In this document: in pieces, positions 37,731 to 45,277 of the stretch
Position numbering within the stretch: the stretch's first letter is position 1
Layout: each line of letters opens with the position of its first letter
Source of the DNA: Cardiobacterium hominis
GTDB taxonomy: Bacteria > Pseudomonadota > Gammaproteobacteria > Cardiobacteriales > Cardiobacteriaceae
DNA: 64,000 nt
Direction: 5' to 3'
NCBI RefSeq assembly: GCF_900637305.1
Contig: NZ_LR134365.1
Span: 985,501 to 1,049,500, forward strand
Made by a program: the position numbers and the translations under genes
Notes under the pieces: generated by a model
What the model was told of the DNA's origin: nothing
Database searches by the model: none
What the model saw: only the letters and a program-made list of their open reading frames with translations

Positions 37731-38873
37731 ATGGCTTACCGCTATCGCACGACTACCGCGCTGTTTCCGCTTGTCCCACCGCCGCCCCGCCCCGTCTATC
37801 CGCGCGGGGCGGTCATCCGCCGTTTTGCCATCGGCGCCATTTTGGTCGCTGTCTTCGTCTTTGTGCTGTTTTTCCTGTTAGGAGCGTTCCTTGGCGCGTC
37901 CGCAGGGAAAACCGTAGGGTACGCGCTTATTGCCGCCCTTGTCTGCGCCGCCCCGGTGTCCGTCTGCGGTGTTGTCCTCGCCCGGCTGCAATGCTGCCGC
38001 AATCTGCGCGGGCTGCTGCTGGCAGCGCCGGCGGGTGCATTGTCCTGGTGCGGCATTGTGATTTGCTTCAATCACGCCCATTTTGACCTTTTCGATCTTT
38101 ATGCCGCGCTGTTTTTTGCCGCCGTGTCTGCCGTGATTGCGCTCATCGCCCTGCCCAATTCACCGACAATTCACCGCCGCTTCAAGCAGCCGCCTGCCAT
38201 CCGCACGATACTGGTCGCTCCTAAACTTCGGAGCTTCCTCATGGAAAAAACCACGCAAAAACTCGTCATCATCGCCGTTATCTGCGCTATCCTGCTGATT
38301 GCCATGCAGTTGTTCAACGGTCTTGTGCACGACCGCGAGCATTACGCGGAAATCGCGCAGCAAAACGTCGCCACCCAGGCCGATGCCTATCAGGCGCGCG
38401 CGACCCTCAGCAACCGCCTTGACCTCTACCGCCTAACCGAACGCAGCAGCAAGTATGCGGTGTTATTCCTGCTCATCACCTTCGGCGGCTGTTTTCTCTT
38501 TGAAACGCTGCGCGATTTGCGCGTCCACCCGGTGCAATACACCCTGGTCGGCGCGGCCATCTGCATTTTCTACCTGCTCTTGCTCTCGCTGGGCGAACAT
38601 ATCGGCTTCACCGCCGCCTATCTGGTCGCCGCGCTCGCCTGCAACGGCCTGATAACCGGCTACTTGAGCGCGGTGCTAGGCGGCACACGCCGCGCCGCTG
38701 CCCTCGGCGCGCTGCTGCTTGCCGCCTACGCCGTGCTTTATCTCCTGTTGCAGTCGCAGGAATACACCCTGCTCATCGGCAGCCTGCTGCTCTTCGCCAC
38801 GCTCGCTGGGGTGATGTACGGCACACGCCATTTCGACTGGTACGACCTGAAAAAACGCGAGGATTTGTCATGA
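37731..38873 (+). CDS. Membrane protein fused to an internally shortened CreD-like domain
   Basis: 380 residues from an ATG with TGGAGG upstream. Residues 1-~160 contain a Pro-rich start and four hydrophobic helices (F-A-I-G-A-I-L-V-A-V-F and L-Y-A-A-L-F-F-A-A-V) of no family I recognise. From Met171 (38241, itself preceded by CGGAGC) the sequence follows inner-membrane protein CreD: first helix, I-A-Q-Q-N-V, then directly R-L-T-E-R-S-S-K-Y, L-F-E-T-L-R-D-L-R-V-H-P-V-Q-Y and L-L-L-S-L-G-E-H-I-G-F. The ~200-residue periplasmic region of CreD is missing. Either two cistrons were joined or 38241 is a second start. Confidence 0.65.
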   Translation: MAYRYRTTTALFPLVPPPPRPVYPRGAVIRRFAIGAILVAVFVFVLFFLLGAFLGASAGKTVGYALIAALVCAAPVSVCGVVLARLQCCRNLRGLLLAAPAGALSWCGIVICFNHAHFDLFDLYAALFFAAVSAVIALIALPNSPTIHRRFKQPPAIRTILVAPKLRSFLMEKTTQKLVIIAVICAILLIAMQLFNGLVHDREHYAEIAQQNVATQADAYQARATLSNRLDLYRLTERSSKYAVLFLLITFGGCFLFETLRDLRVHPVQYTLVGAAICIFYLLLLSLGEHIGFTAAYLVAALACNGLITGYLSAVLGGTRRAAALGALLLAAYAVLYLLLQSQEYTLLIGSLLLFATLAGVMYGTRHFDWYDLKKREDLS

Positions 38874-39052
38874 GACTGCTCACCATCCGCGCCGCCCGCG
38901 CTTATGCCACCGCGCTGCTCACCCGCTATCATTTGCCGACCGCCCCGCTGCATATTGAGGAAGCCAACGGCTGCTACGGCATCCAAAGTCCCGCCTGCCG
39001 CCTGATTGTCGGCGGCGACGGCCGGGTGCTTTATATGCGGGGCAGGTCATAG
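38870..39052 (+). CDS. Small hypothetical protein coupled to the CreD-like gene
   Basis: 60 residues (M-R-L-L-T-I-R-A-A-R-A-Y-A-T-A-L-L-T-R-Y and C-R-L-I-V-G-G-D-G-R-V-L-Y) starting within the CreD stop (ATGA). The stop TAG is supplied by the left edge of GC-rich element copy 6 (TAGGTGCTGTTGACAATT), so the native protein was probably longer. No family recognised. Confidence 0.45.
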   Translation: MRLLTIRAARAYATALLTRYHLPTAPLHIEEANGCYGIQSPACRLIVGGDGRVLYMRGRS

Positions 39053-39290
39053 GTGCTGTTGACAATTCGACGAACGAGCCCCTCTCCCACTGGGACAAGC
39101 ATTGCTCGTCCGTAGGACGAGAGAGGGGGTGGGGTGAGGGCAGCAATCAATTGAAAAACCGGAATTTCGATTCATCAACAACATCGCCCACCCCCTCCCC
39201 GACCCTCCCCCGGGCCCCATGCAAAATGCGGACGCATTTTGCATGGGTACCCGCCCGCTGCGGGCTTCGCCCTGCAAGGGAGGGGCGATG
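39050..39290. repeat. GC-rich composite element, copy 6
   Basis: Left edge TAGGTGCTGTTGACAATT. Then CCCCTCTCCC with an embedded GACAAGCATTGCTCGTCC hairpin, GAGAGGGGGTGGGGTGAGGG, a linker CAGCAATCAATTGAAAAACC, CCCCTCCCCGACCCTCCCCC, a nested palindrome ATGCAAAATGCG/CGCATTTTGCAT (39220-39245), and GCGGGCTTCGCCCTGCAAGGG. Near mirror image of the 47.8 kb copy. Fills the 39053-39306 interval. Confidence 0.75.
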
Positions 39291-39306
39291 CCGGGTCGAC
39301 GGCGCT

Positions 39307-39335
39307 TTGCCTGCACGCGGCGGAAGCCGTATAGT
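39307..39335 (+). promoter_or_regulatory. Candidate sigma-70 promoter for copZ
   Basis: TTGCCT (-35) and TATAGT (-10) separated by exactly 17 bases, about 55 bases before the copper chaperone start. No obvious CueR-type 19-base spacing. Confidence 0.5.
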
Positions 39336-39389
39336 GCGCCCCGTGCGGCGATGTGCTTGCCGCGTGTTTATTGGTTTTCTGGAGGTGTT

Positions 39390-39605
39390 ATGCAAACGGT
39401 TGTTTTGAATATTGGCGGGATGAACTGTGGCGGCTGCGTCAAGAACGTTACCGGCATTTTGCAGGGCGTAGATGGTGTTGCGCGTGCGGATGTCAGTTTG
39501 GAAGCCAAGAATGCGACGGTGTCGTTCGATCCGGCAAAAACGAATCCGGCCGCGTTGATTGAGGCGGTGGAAGACGGCGGGTTTGAGGCATCGTTATCGG
39601 CATAG
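39390..39605 (+). CDS. copZ: CopZ-like heavy-metal (copper) chaperone
   Basis: 71-residue HMA domain: V-V-L-N-I-G-G-M-N-C-G-G-C-V-K-N-V with the metal-binding Cys13/Cys16, a mid-section D-V-S-L-E-A-K-N-A-T-V-S-F-D, and closing G-G-F-E-A-S. Such proteins shuttle Cu(I) to P-type ATPases. The frame opens upstream in the GC-rich element; GGAGGTG before the ATG at 39390 fixes the start. No copper ATPase or CueR gene is adjacent. Confidence 0.92.
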   Translation: MQTVVLNIGGMNCGGCVKNVTGILQGVDGVARADVSLEAKNATVSFDPAKTNPAALIEAVEDGGFEASLSA

Positions 39606-39655
39606 ACCGCCTGAAACCTTGCGGCAAAGCCGCCGGGTATCGCGAAAACATGATG

Positions 39656-39688
39656 AAAACAGCCTGTTGATACAGGCTGTTTTTTTGC
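39656..39688 (+). terminator. Terminator after copZ
   Basis: AAACAGCCTG/CAGGCTGTTT stem, TTGATA loop, seven T residues. Confidence 0.9.
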
Positions 39689-39697
39689 GCGGCGATT

Positions 39698-39811
39698 TAG
39701 GGGCTGTTTGCAATTTGAATTTCCCTCCCCTGCGAAGCGGGGGAGGGGCAGGGAGGGGGTGTGAAAACCGCGTAGCGACCGCATTCAAAACGAAATGCAA
39801 ACACCCCCCTA
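39698..39811. repeat. MITE-like GC-rich element, copy 7
   Basis: 114 bases bounded by TA and imperfect terminal inverted repeats: TAGGGGCTGTTTGCAATTTG at the left, and TAGGGGGGTGTTTGCATTTC read from the right on the reverse strand. Core CCCTCCCCTGCG/CGGGGGAGGGG hairpin, then AGGGAGGGGGTGTGAAAACC and GCGTAGCGAC. Its right-hand TAG provides the stop codon of the metY remnant (39809). Confidence 0.75.
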
Positions 39812-40786
39812 GCCCTGCGCGGCGGCGAGCGCCTGTTCCAAATCGGCGAGGAGGTCGTCCAGATGCTCGATGCCGATGCTCAGACGCACCATGTCGGCGC
39901 TGACGCCCGCCGCCTTGAGTTCTACTTCGTTCAGCTGGCGGTGGGTAGTGCTGGCCGGATGGGTGGCGAGCGTTTTCGTGTCGCCGATATTGACCAGGCG
40001 GGTGATGAGTTGCAGCGCGTCGATGAAGCGCGCGCCCGCGTCCATGCCGCCCTTGATGCCAAAACTGAGCAGGCCGGAGGCAAGCCCGCCGAAATCGCGC
40101 TGGATGAGCGCGTGGTAGGGGCTGTCCGCCAGACCGGGATAATTCACCCAGGCGACTTGCGGATGCGCTTGCAGATAACGGGCGACGCCAAGGGCGTTTT
40201 CGCTGTGGCGCGCCATGCGCAGTTCAAGCGTTTCCAGACCTTGCAGAATGAGGAAAGTGTTGAGCGGGCTGATGGCCGCGCCGGTGTTGCGCAGCGGCAC
40301 GACGCGGGCGCGGGCGATGAAGGCGGCAGCGCCGAAATGTTCGCTGTAATTCACGCCGTGGTAGGACGGGTCGGGGCTGGCGAGGACGGTGAAGCGTTCG
40401 CTTTCTGCCCAAGGGAAGCGGCCGCCGTCAATGATGGCGCCGCCAATGCTGTTGCCGTGGCCGCCGATATATTTGGTCAGAGATTCAACGACGATATCCG
40501 CCCCCAGCTCCAGCGGGCGGCAAAGTGCGGGCGAGGCGACGGTGTTGTCAATGATGAGCGGCAGACCGGCGGCGTGCGCGGCGGCGGCAAAAGCGGGAAT
40601 ATCGAGGACGTTAATCGCCGGATTGCCGATGCTTTCGCCATAAACGAGACGGGTGCGGGCGTCGCAAAGGCGGGCGATGTCTTCCGGATGCGCCGGGTCA
40701 ATAAAGCGCACTTCAATACCCTGCCGCGGCAGAGTGTGGGCAAAAAGATTGTAAGTGCCACCATAAAGCGTGCGGGTGGCGATGAG
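39809..40786 (-). pseudogene. metY: O-acetylhomoserine sulfhydrylase (MetY), 5' end removed by an IS
   Basis: PLP enzyme that makes homocysteine from O-acetylhomoserine and sulfide. The ~326 native codons begin L-I-A-T-R-T-L-Y-G-G-T-Y-N-L-F and include V-E-S-L-T-K-Y-I-G-G-H-G with the PLP-binding Lys. They end V-R-L-S-I-G-I-E-H-L-D-D-L. Family members are ~430 residues, so about 100 N-terminal residues, including part of the active site, are missing. Just before L-I-A-T-R the frame runs into an IS5-family end (AGATCTTTGCAAAATCCCC). Its stop codon lies in a MITE-like repeat. Almost certainly non-functional. Confidence 0.85.
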
Positions 40787-41447
40787 AGATCTTTGCAAAA
40801 TCCCCCTAAACTCCCACCAAGACATTTAGAGGATTTTCCATGAGCACCTTCTTCCGGCAAACCGCCCAAGCCGTGATTGCCAAACACATCGACCGCTTCC
40901 CTCTATTGAAGTTGGATCAGGTGATTGATTGGCAACCGATCGAACAGTACCTGAACCGTCAAAGAACCCGTTATCTCCGAGACCACCGCGACCGTCCCGC
41001 CTATCCCCTGTTGTCCATGTTCAAAGCCGTCCTGCTCGGACAATGGCACAGACTCTCCGATCCCGAACTCGAACACAGCCTCATCACCCGCATCGACTTC
41101 AACCTGTTTTGCCGTTTTGACGAGTTGAGCATCCCCGATTACAGCACCTTATGCCGTTACCGCAACCGACGGCGCAAGACGACACCCTGTCCGAATTGCC
41201 GGAACTGATTAACTGCCAACTGACCGAAAAAGGCCTAAAAATAGAGAAAGCATCCGCCGCCGTCATTGACGCCACCATTATTCAGACCGCCGGCAGCAAA
41301 CAGCGTCAGGCCATAGAAGTTGATGAGGAGGGACAAGTCAGCGGCCAAACCACATCGAGTAAAGATAAAGATGCCCGCTGGACAAAGAAAAACGGCCTCT
41401 ACAAACTTGGTTACAAACAACATACCCGCACCGATTCTGAAATCGCT
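40787..41447 (+). mobile_element. IS5-family insertion sequence, 3'-truncated
   Basis: Left end AGATCTTTGCAAAATCCCCC, typical of neisserial IS5-group elements, interrupts metY. A leader and transposase follow, up to K-Q-H-T-R-T-D. At about 41435-41447 the IS homology stops and a neisserial DUS follows. No right inverted repeat present. Confidence 0.85.
40840..41440 (+). pseudogene. IS5-family transposase, frameshifted and truncated
   Basis: M-S-T-F-F-R-Q-T-A-Q-A-V-I-A-K-H-I-D-R-F through to Y-S-T-L-C-R-Y-R-N in one frame, then D-D-T-L-S-E-L-P-E-L-I-N and A-A-V-I-D-A-T-I-I-Q-T-A-G in the +1 frame. The shift is around 41166-41178. This closely resembles the IS5-type transposases abundant in Neisseria. 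The C-terminal half with the last two catalytic acidic residues is missing, so no transposition activity is expected. Confidence 0.88.
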
Positions 41448-41459
41448 TTCAGACGGCAT
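41448..41459 (-). other. Perfect 12-mer neisserial DNA uptake sequence
   Basis: TTCAGACGGCAT is the complement of ATGCCGTCTGAA, the canonical Neisseria DUS. It lies exactly at the IS5 remnant/rclA boundary and is preceded by CTGAAA, giving a small hairpin. Confidence 0.9.
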
Positions 41460-41495
41460 TTCCGTATCAAGTGCGGTCGTTTTACAACCAGTTTT

Positions 41496-42839
41496 TTAGC
41501 AGCCCGCGAACAAATCGTTCAGCCCTTCGGCGATGGTCGGGTGGGTGAAGATTTGGTTTTTGATGTAGGTGGCGGGGATGCGGTGATCGATCGCCATTTT
41601 GAACAGGTTGATAATCTCGTGCGCTTCGGCGCAGAACAGGGTTACACCGAGAATTTCGCCGCTGTGCGCGTCCACCACGGCTTTGAGCAGGCCGTCGGTT
41701 TGGTTGAGGATTTTGGCTTTCGGAATCGCGTCGGCTTTCAGTTTCAACACTTTCACCTCGCGCCCCGATTGCTGCGCGGCGGTTTCGGTTAAGCCGATAT
41801 GGGCGAGCGGTGGCTCGGTAAAGGTGGCGGTCGGGAACGGGGTGCGGTCGGCGCGGTTGCGTTTGCCGTCGCCGAAAAGCTGTTCGCGCACGATGCGGTA
41901 GTCGTCGAGCGAGATGTAGGTGAACATCGGGCTGCCCGCCACGTCGCCCATCGCCCAGATGTGGTTTTTGCCTTGCACGCGCAGATGGTCGTCAACGAGG
42001 ATGAAGCCGCGCTGGTCGGTTTTGATGCCCGCGTTTGTCAGGCCCAATCCTTGCGTGTTCGGCACGCGCCCCACGCCCACCAACACCGCGTCGGCGGTAA
42101 ATTCGCCTTGCGACGTGATGACGCTGGTGTCCGCCGTATTGTCGCGGAACGCTTCAATCTTCACGCCTTGCAACACCTTGATGCCTTTGCTGTTTAATAC
42201 GCGCAGCATTTCTTCGGCGATGTCGCGATCTTCACGCGGCAGGAAGCGGTCGCCGCCGTCGAGAATGGTGATTTCGCTGCCGAAAGCGTGGAACATAAAG
42301 GCAAATTCCAAGCCGATGTAGCCGCCGCCGATGATGACGAGGCGGCGCGGGCGTTCGTTCAGCGCGAGCACACCGGTGCTGTCCAGTACGCGCGGGCTGT
42401 CTTCGCCCGCCACACCCAGGCGGCGCGGGGTGGCACCGGTGTTGATGAAAATGCGTTCGGCGGTAAGGGTTTGCTCGCCGCCGTCTGGGTCAGTCAGTTT
42501 GACCGTGCGATCGTCGAGAAACTCGGCGCGCGCGTTGAGCACGGTTACGCCGTCCAGATTGTCCAGTTTGGCGAAATTGGCGGCGCGCAATTTCGGAATC
42601 AGGGTGTTTTTCGCGTTCATCGCCGCCGCAAACACTGCCGCTTTGTCGGCGTTATGCCCGCGCTGCTCGCTCTCGACAATCAGTTTTTTGCTGGGAATAC
42701 AGCCGATGTTGATGCAAGTGCCGCCGTACATCTGCGCCGACTGTTCCACCAGCACGACCTGCTGCCCGTGTTTCGCCAAATCTGCCGCCAGCGTTTTGCC
42801 CGCTTTGCCAAAGCCGATAATAAGATTTTGTGTGTGCAT
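41496..42839 (-). CDS. rclA: RclA-like FAD/NAD(P)-dependent disulfide oxidoreductase
   Basis: 447 residues in the pyridine nucleotide-disulfide oxidoreductase family. FAD loop L-I-I-G-F-G-K-A-G-K, redox Cys42/Cys47 in G-G-T-C-I-N-I-G-C-I-P-S-K, NAD loop I-I-G-G-G-Y-I-G-L-E, A-M-G-D-V-A-G-S-P, and C-terminal F-T-H-P-T-I-A-E-G. Length and the early Cys pair match RclA, a Cu(II)/reactive chlorine resistance reductase in E. coli. Lies in a segment with neisserial uptake sequences, so probably acquired. No rclR/rclB/rclC neighbours. Confidence 0.85.
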   Translation of the reverse strand: MHTQNLIIGFGKAGKTLAADLAKHGQQVVLVEQSAQMYGGTCINIGCIPSKKLIVESEQRGHNADKAAVFAAAMNAKNTLIPKLRAANFAKLDNLDGVTVLNARAEFLDDRTVKLTDPDGGEQTLTAERIFINTGATPRRLGVAGEDSPRVLDSTGVLALNERPRRLVIIGGGYIGLEFAFMFHAFGSEITILDGGDRFLPREDRDIAEEMLRVLNSKGIKVLQGVKIEAFRDNTADTSVITSQGEFTADAVLVGVGRVPNTQGLGLTNAGIKTDQRGFILVDDHLRVQGKNHIWAMGDVAGSPMFTYISLDDYRIVREQLFGDGKRNRADRTPFPTATFTEPPLAHIGLTETAAQQSGREVKVLKLKADAIPKAKILNQTDGLLKAVVDAHSGEILGVTLFCAEAHEIINLFKMAIDHRIPATYIKNQIFTHPTIAEGLNDLFAGC

Positions 42840-42921
42840 AATTTGTCTCTGTGAAATGATGGATTGCGCGCCAATTATAGACCTTATCGATTTATTTTTA
42901 TATGAGACCCGGAATTAGGTT

Positions 42922-42933
42922 TTCAGACGGCCT
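42922..42933 (-). other. Neisserial AG-DUS uptake sequence
   Basis: TTCAGACGGCCT, complement of AGGCCGTCTGAA (AG-DUS), in the rclA/lysR intergenic region. A related TTCAGGCAGC follows at 42942. Confidence 0.85.
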
Positions 42934-42976
42934 TTTTTGTTTTTCAGGCAGCTTTTTTGGAATGGCCGGCGGCATC

Positions 42977-43876
42977 TCAGACGGCCTTCCCCCACGCTTC
43001 CCCCATCATATCCACCAACGCCCGCACTTTGGGCGAGAGCTGTTTGCGGCTGGGGTACACCGCCATCACGGGCACGGGTTTGGGTTGGAAATCGGATAAA
43101 ACGCTTTTCAGGCTGCCTGCATCGAGGGCGGCTTGCACCAGATAATGCGGCAGCTGGACGATGCCGAATGCGGACAGCGCGAGTTCCAGCAGGGCTTCGC
43201 CGTTGTCGGTGCTGAAACGTCCGCTGCCTTGAAAGGTGGTTTCTTTGCCTTTTTGTTGGAAATGCCAGCGGCTGACGCGGCCGCCGTGGAGAAAATGCAG
43301 GCATTGGTGGTGCGCCAAATCGTCGGGGCTTTGCGGCGTACCGTGTTGAACGAGGTAGCCGGGGGCGGCGCAGGTGAGCATTTTTTGTTGCGCCACGGTG
43401 CGGGCGATCAGGCTGTCGCATTGGGGCGGATTGCCGTTACGCAGGGCGAGGTCGTAGCCGTCTGAAATCAGGTCGGCGTAGTCGTCGGTGAGCGAGAGTT
43501 CGACGCTGGTTTGCGGATAGCGGTGGAGAAAATCCGCCAACAGCGGCGGCAAGATGGTTTTGCCCAACACCAGCGGCGCGCTGATTTTCAGACGGCCTTG
43601 CGGCTTGATGCTGCGTTGGGCGAGGCATTGCTCGGCGTTGTCCAATTCTTCCAGCACGGCGGTGCAGCGTTCGTAAAACAGCCGCCCTTCGTCGGTAGGT
43701 GCAAGGTTGCGCGTATTGCGCTGCAAAAGGCGCACGTTCAACCGCGCTTCAAGGCGGGCGATGCGTTTGCCGATGGTGGAGCGGGTCAGCCCGAGCTGTT
43801 TGGCGGCGGCGGTAAACGAGCCGCTTTTGACGCTGGCAACAAAGGCCGTTATATCGTTGAGATTGTTGAGTTCCAT
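42977..43876 (-). CDS. LysR-family transcriptional regulator
   Basis: 299 residues: winged HTH at the N-terminus (F-V-A-S-V-K-S-G-S-F-T-A-A-A-K-Q-L-G-L-T-R-S-T-I-G-K-R-I-A-R-L-E), then a periplasmic-binding-type effector domain. Start at the ATG at 43876; a 13-codon upstream extension to 43915 runs into an intergenic palindrome and is rejected. Divergent from the LLM oxidoreductase at 44056, the likely target. Two AG-DUS-like sequences (43587-43598, 43458-43467) and a king-type DUS (43107-43118) lie inside the coding region. A DUS-like sequence overlaps its stop codon. Confidence 0.9.
   Translation of the reverse strand: MELNNLNDITAFVASVKSGSFTAAAKQLGLTRSTIGKRIARLEARLNVRLLQRNTRNLAPTDEGRLFYERCTAVLEELDNAEQCLAQRSIKPQGRLKISAPLVLGKTILPPLLADFLHRYPQTSVELSLTDDYADLISDGYDLALRNGNPPQCDSLIARTVAQQKMLTCAAPGYLVQHGTPQSPDDLAHHQCLHFLHGGRVSRWHFQQKGKETTFQGSGRFSTDNGEALLELALSAFGIVQLPHYLVQAALDAGSLKSVLSDFQPKPVPVMAVYPSRKQLSPKVRALVDMMGEAWGKAV
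43587..43598 (-). other. AG-DUS inside lysR
   Basis: TTCAGACGGCCT, identical to the copy at 42922. Confidence 0.85.
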
Positions 43877-43889
43877 AAATTTTTCTTGC

Positions 43890-43959
43890 GTAGGTCGGGC
43901 ATTTATGCCCGACAAATACAGGTAAATTTAAAAACGTCGGGCATCAATGCCCGACCTAC
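43890..43959. repeat. Paired palindromes GTCGGGCAT-NN-ATGCCCGAC
   Basis: GTAGGTCGGGCATTTATGCC and, in mirrored orientation, GTCGGGCATCAATGCCCGAC followed by CTAC. Two palindromes ~22 bases apart with outward GTAGG ends, between lysR and the LLM gene. Same architecture as the pair at 37507-37570 but different sequence. Confidence 0.8.
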
Positions 43960-44055
43960 ATTTGGTGTTTTCTTGCCCGAGATTGGGGAAGCACATTCCC
44001 GAATAAAACAAATATACTTCATCTCGTTCAAAAACTCATCACAAGGAGCAAAAAA

Positions 44056-45021
44056 ATGACTGCGCTGAAATTACCCGAACGCCTGCAAAACCATCGCGGT
44101 TTCGCCCGCACTTTCCAACCGGGCAAACTCACATTGGGCCTGATTGCGCCCTTCAAAGGCTATCCCGACAGCCCCGTGCCCGAAATGGACGACTTCGCCA
44201 CCGTGATAAAAGCCGCCGACCAAAGCGGCATTGCCACGCTGTGGGTGCGCGATGTGCCGTTTTACGACCCGAGTTTTGGCGATGTCGCGCAGATTTACGA
44301 CCCGTCGGTAACGCTGGGTTATCTCGCCGCGCTCACCCAAAACGTTGCGCTCGGCTCGGCGGGCTATGTGTCGCCGCTGCGCGAACCGGTGCTCACCGCC
44401 AAAGAAGCCGCGTCGGTGGAACAAATCAGCGGCGGCCGCTTCCTGCTCGGCTTGGCCAGCGGCGACCGTCCCACCGAATACCCCGCCTTTGCCTCCGATT
44501 TCAACAACCGCGCCGAACGCTACCGCGAAGCGTGGCAAATCATCCGCCGCCTGACGCAGGAAAAATTCCCCGCATTCAATAGCGAACACTACGGCAGATT
44601 CAGCGGCAATTTGGACTTGGTGCCCAAACCCGCACACGGTTTGCCGATGCTCGCCATTGGCCGCGCCCGCCAAGAGCTGGAATGGATTGCCCGCGAAAGC
44701 GACGCATGGATTTGGTACGGCATCGCCCCCGAAAAACTGGGCGACATCGTCAACACGCTCAAAGAATTGGGCGACGGCGAAACCTGGAAACCCTTTGGCG
44801 TGGCGAATTTCGTCGAACTCTTGGAAGACCCGAACGCGCCCGCCGAGTTCTACAATAACATCTACCTGCGCGGCGGCGCCAAAGGCATCGTCGAATTCTG
44901 GCAAAAACAGCAAGCCGACGGCGTGGCGCACATCACCGTCAACCTGAAACCCACACGGCGCGGCGCGCTGGAAACCATCCAAGACTTCGCCGAAAACATC
45001 GCACCGCACTTCGCGGCGTGA
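44056..45021 (+). CDS. Luciferase-like (LLM class) flavin-dependent oxidoreductase
   Basis: 321 residues, TIM-barrel LLM family: L-T-L-G-L-I-A-P-F near the N-terminus, T-L-W-V-R-D-V-P, L-G-S-A-G-Y-V-S-P-L-R-E-P-V, A-K-E-A-A-S-V-E-Q-I-S-G-G-R-F-L-L-G-L-A-S-G. These enzymes use reduced flavin from a partner reductase to oxidise diverse substrates; substrate unknown. CAAGGAG precedes the ATG. Divergent LysR regulator and neisserial DUS around it suggest import as a unit. Confidence 0.88.
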   Translation: MTALKLPERLQNHRGFARTFQPGKLTLGLIAPFKGYPDSPVPEMDDFATVIKAADQSGIATLWVRDVPFYDPSFGDVAQIYDPSVTLGYLAALTQNVALGSAGYVSPLREPVLTAKEAASVEQISGGRFLLGLASGDRPTEYPAFASDFNNRAERYREAWQIIRRLTQEKFPAFNSEHYGRFSGNLDLVPKPAHGLPMLAIGRARQELEWIARESDAWIWYGIAPEKLGDIVNTLKELGDGETWKPFGVANFVELLEDPNAPAEFYNNIYLRGGAKGIVEFWQKQQADGVAHITVNLKPTRRGALETIQDFAENIAPHFAA

Positions 45022-45031
45022 GCTTTTGGGG

Positions 45032-45049
45032 TTTCAGGCTGCCTGAAAA
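45032..45049. terminator. DUS-based inverted repeat terminator after the LLM gene
   Basis: TTTCAGGCTGCCTGAAAA contains AGGCTGCCTGAA (the Simonsiella-type DUS dialect) on the plus strand and AGGCAGCCTGAA (the Kingella-type dialect) on the minus strand, forming a short hairpin. Neisseriaceae commonly use such DUS pairs as terminators. Confidence 0.65.
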
Positions 45050-45153
45050 ACTTCCCCACAAAATGCGGTCAAGCATTTTGAACGTCGGCTCTGCCGACGG
45101 GATCAAAGAGCCGAGAAATCCAGTAAAGGATTTCGAGTAAAACCGACCGCACT

Positions 45154-45277
45154 TTATCCCTCCCGCAACCGCTCCACCACACAACGCAAGGCGGGCGAGA
45201 TGTTGCGGTGGGGGTAGTAGAGATGGAAGCCGGTGAAGGTGTGGCTTGCGTCTTGCAAGATGCGCACCGGCGAATTG
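45154..45277 (-). pseudogene. C-terminal remnant of a second LysR-family regulator
   Basis: Reverse-strand frame F-D-N-S-P-V-R-I-L-Q-D-A-S, T-F-T-G-F-H-L-Y-Y-P-H-R-N, then L-R-C-V-V-E-R-L-R-E-G and TAA. This is the typical end of a LysR effector domain (L-Y-Y-P-x-R near the C-terminus). The upstream part is cut by the IS30-family element at 45278. Confidence 0.75.
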
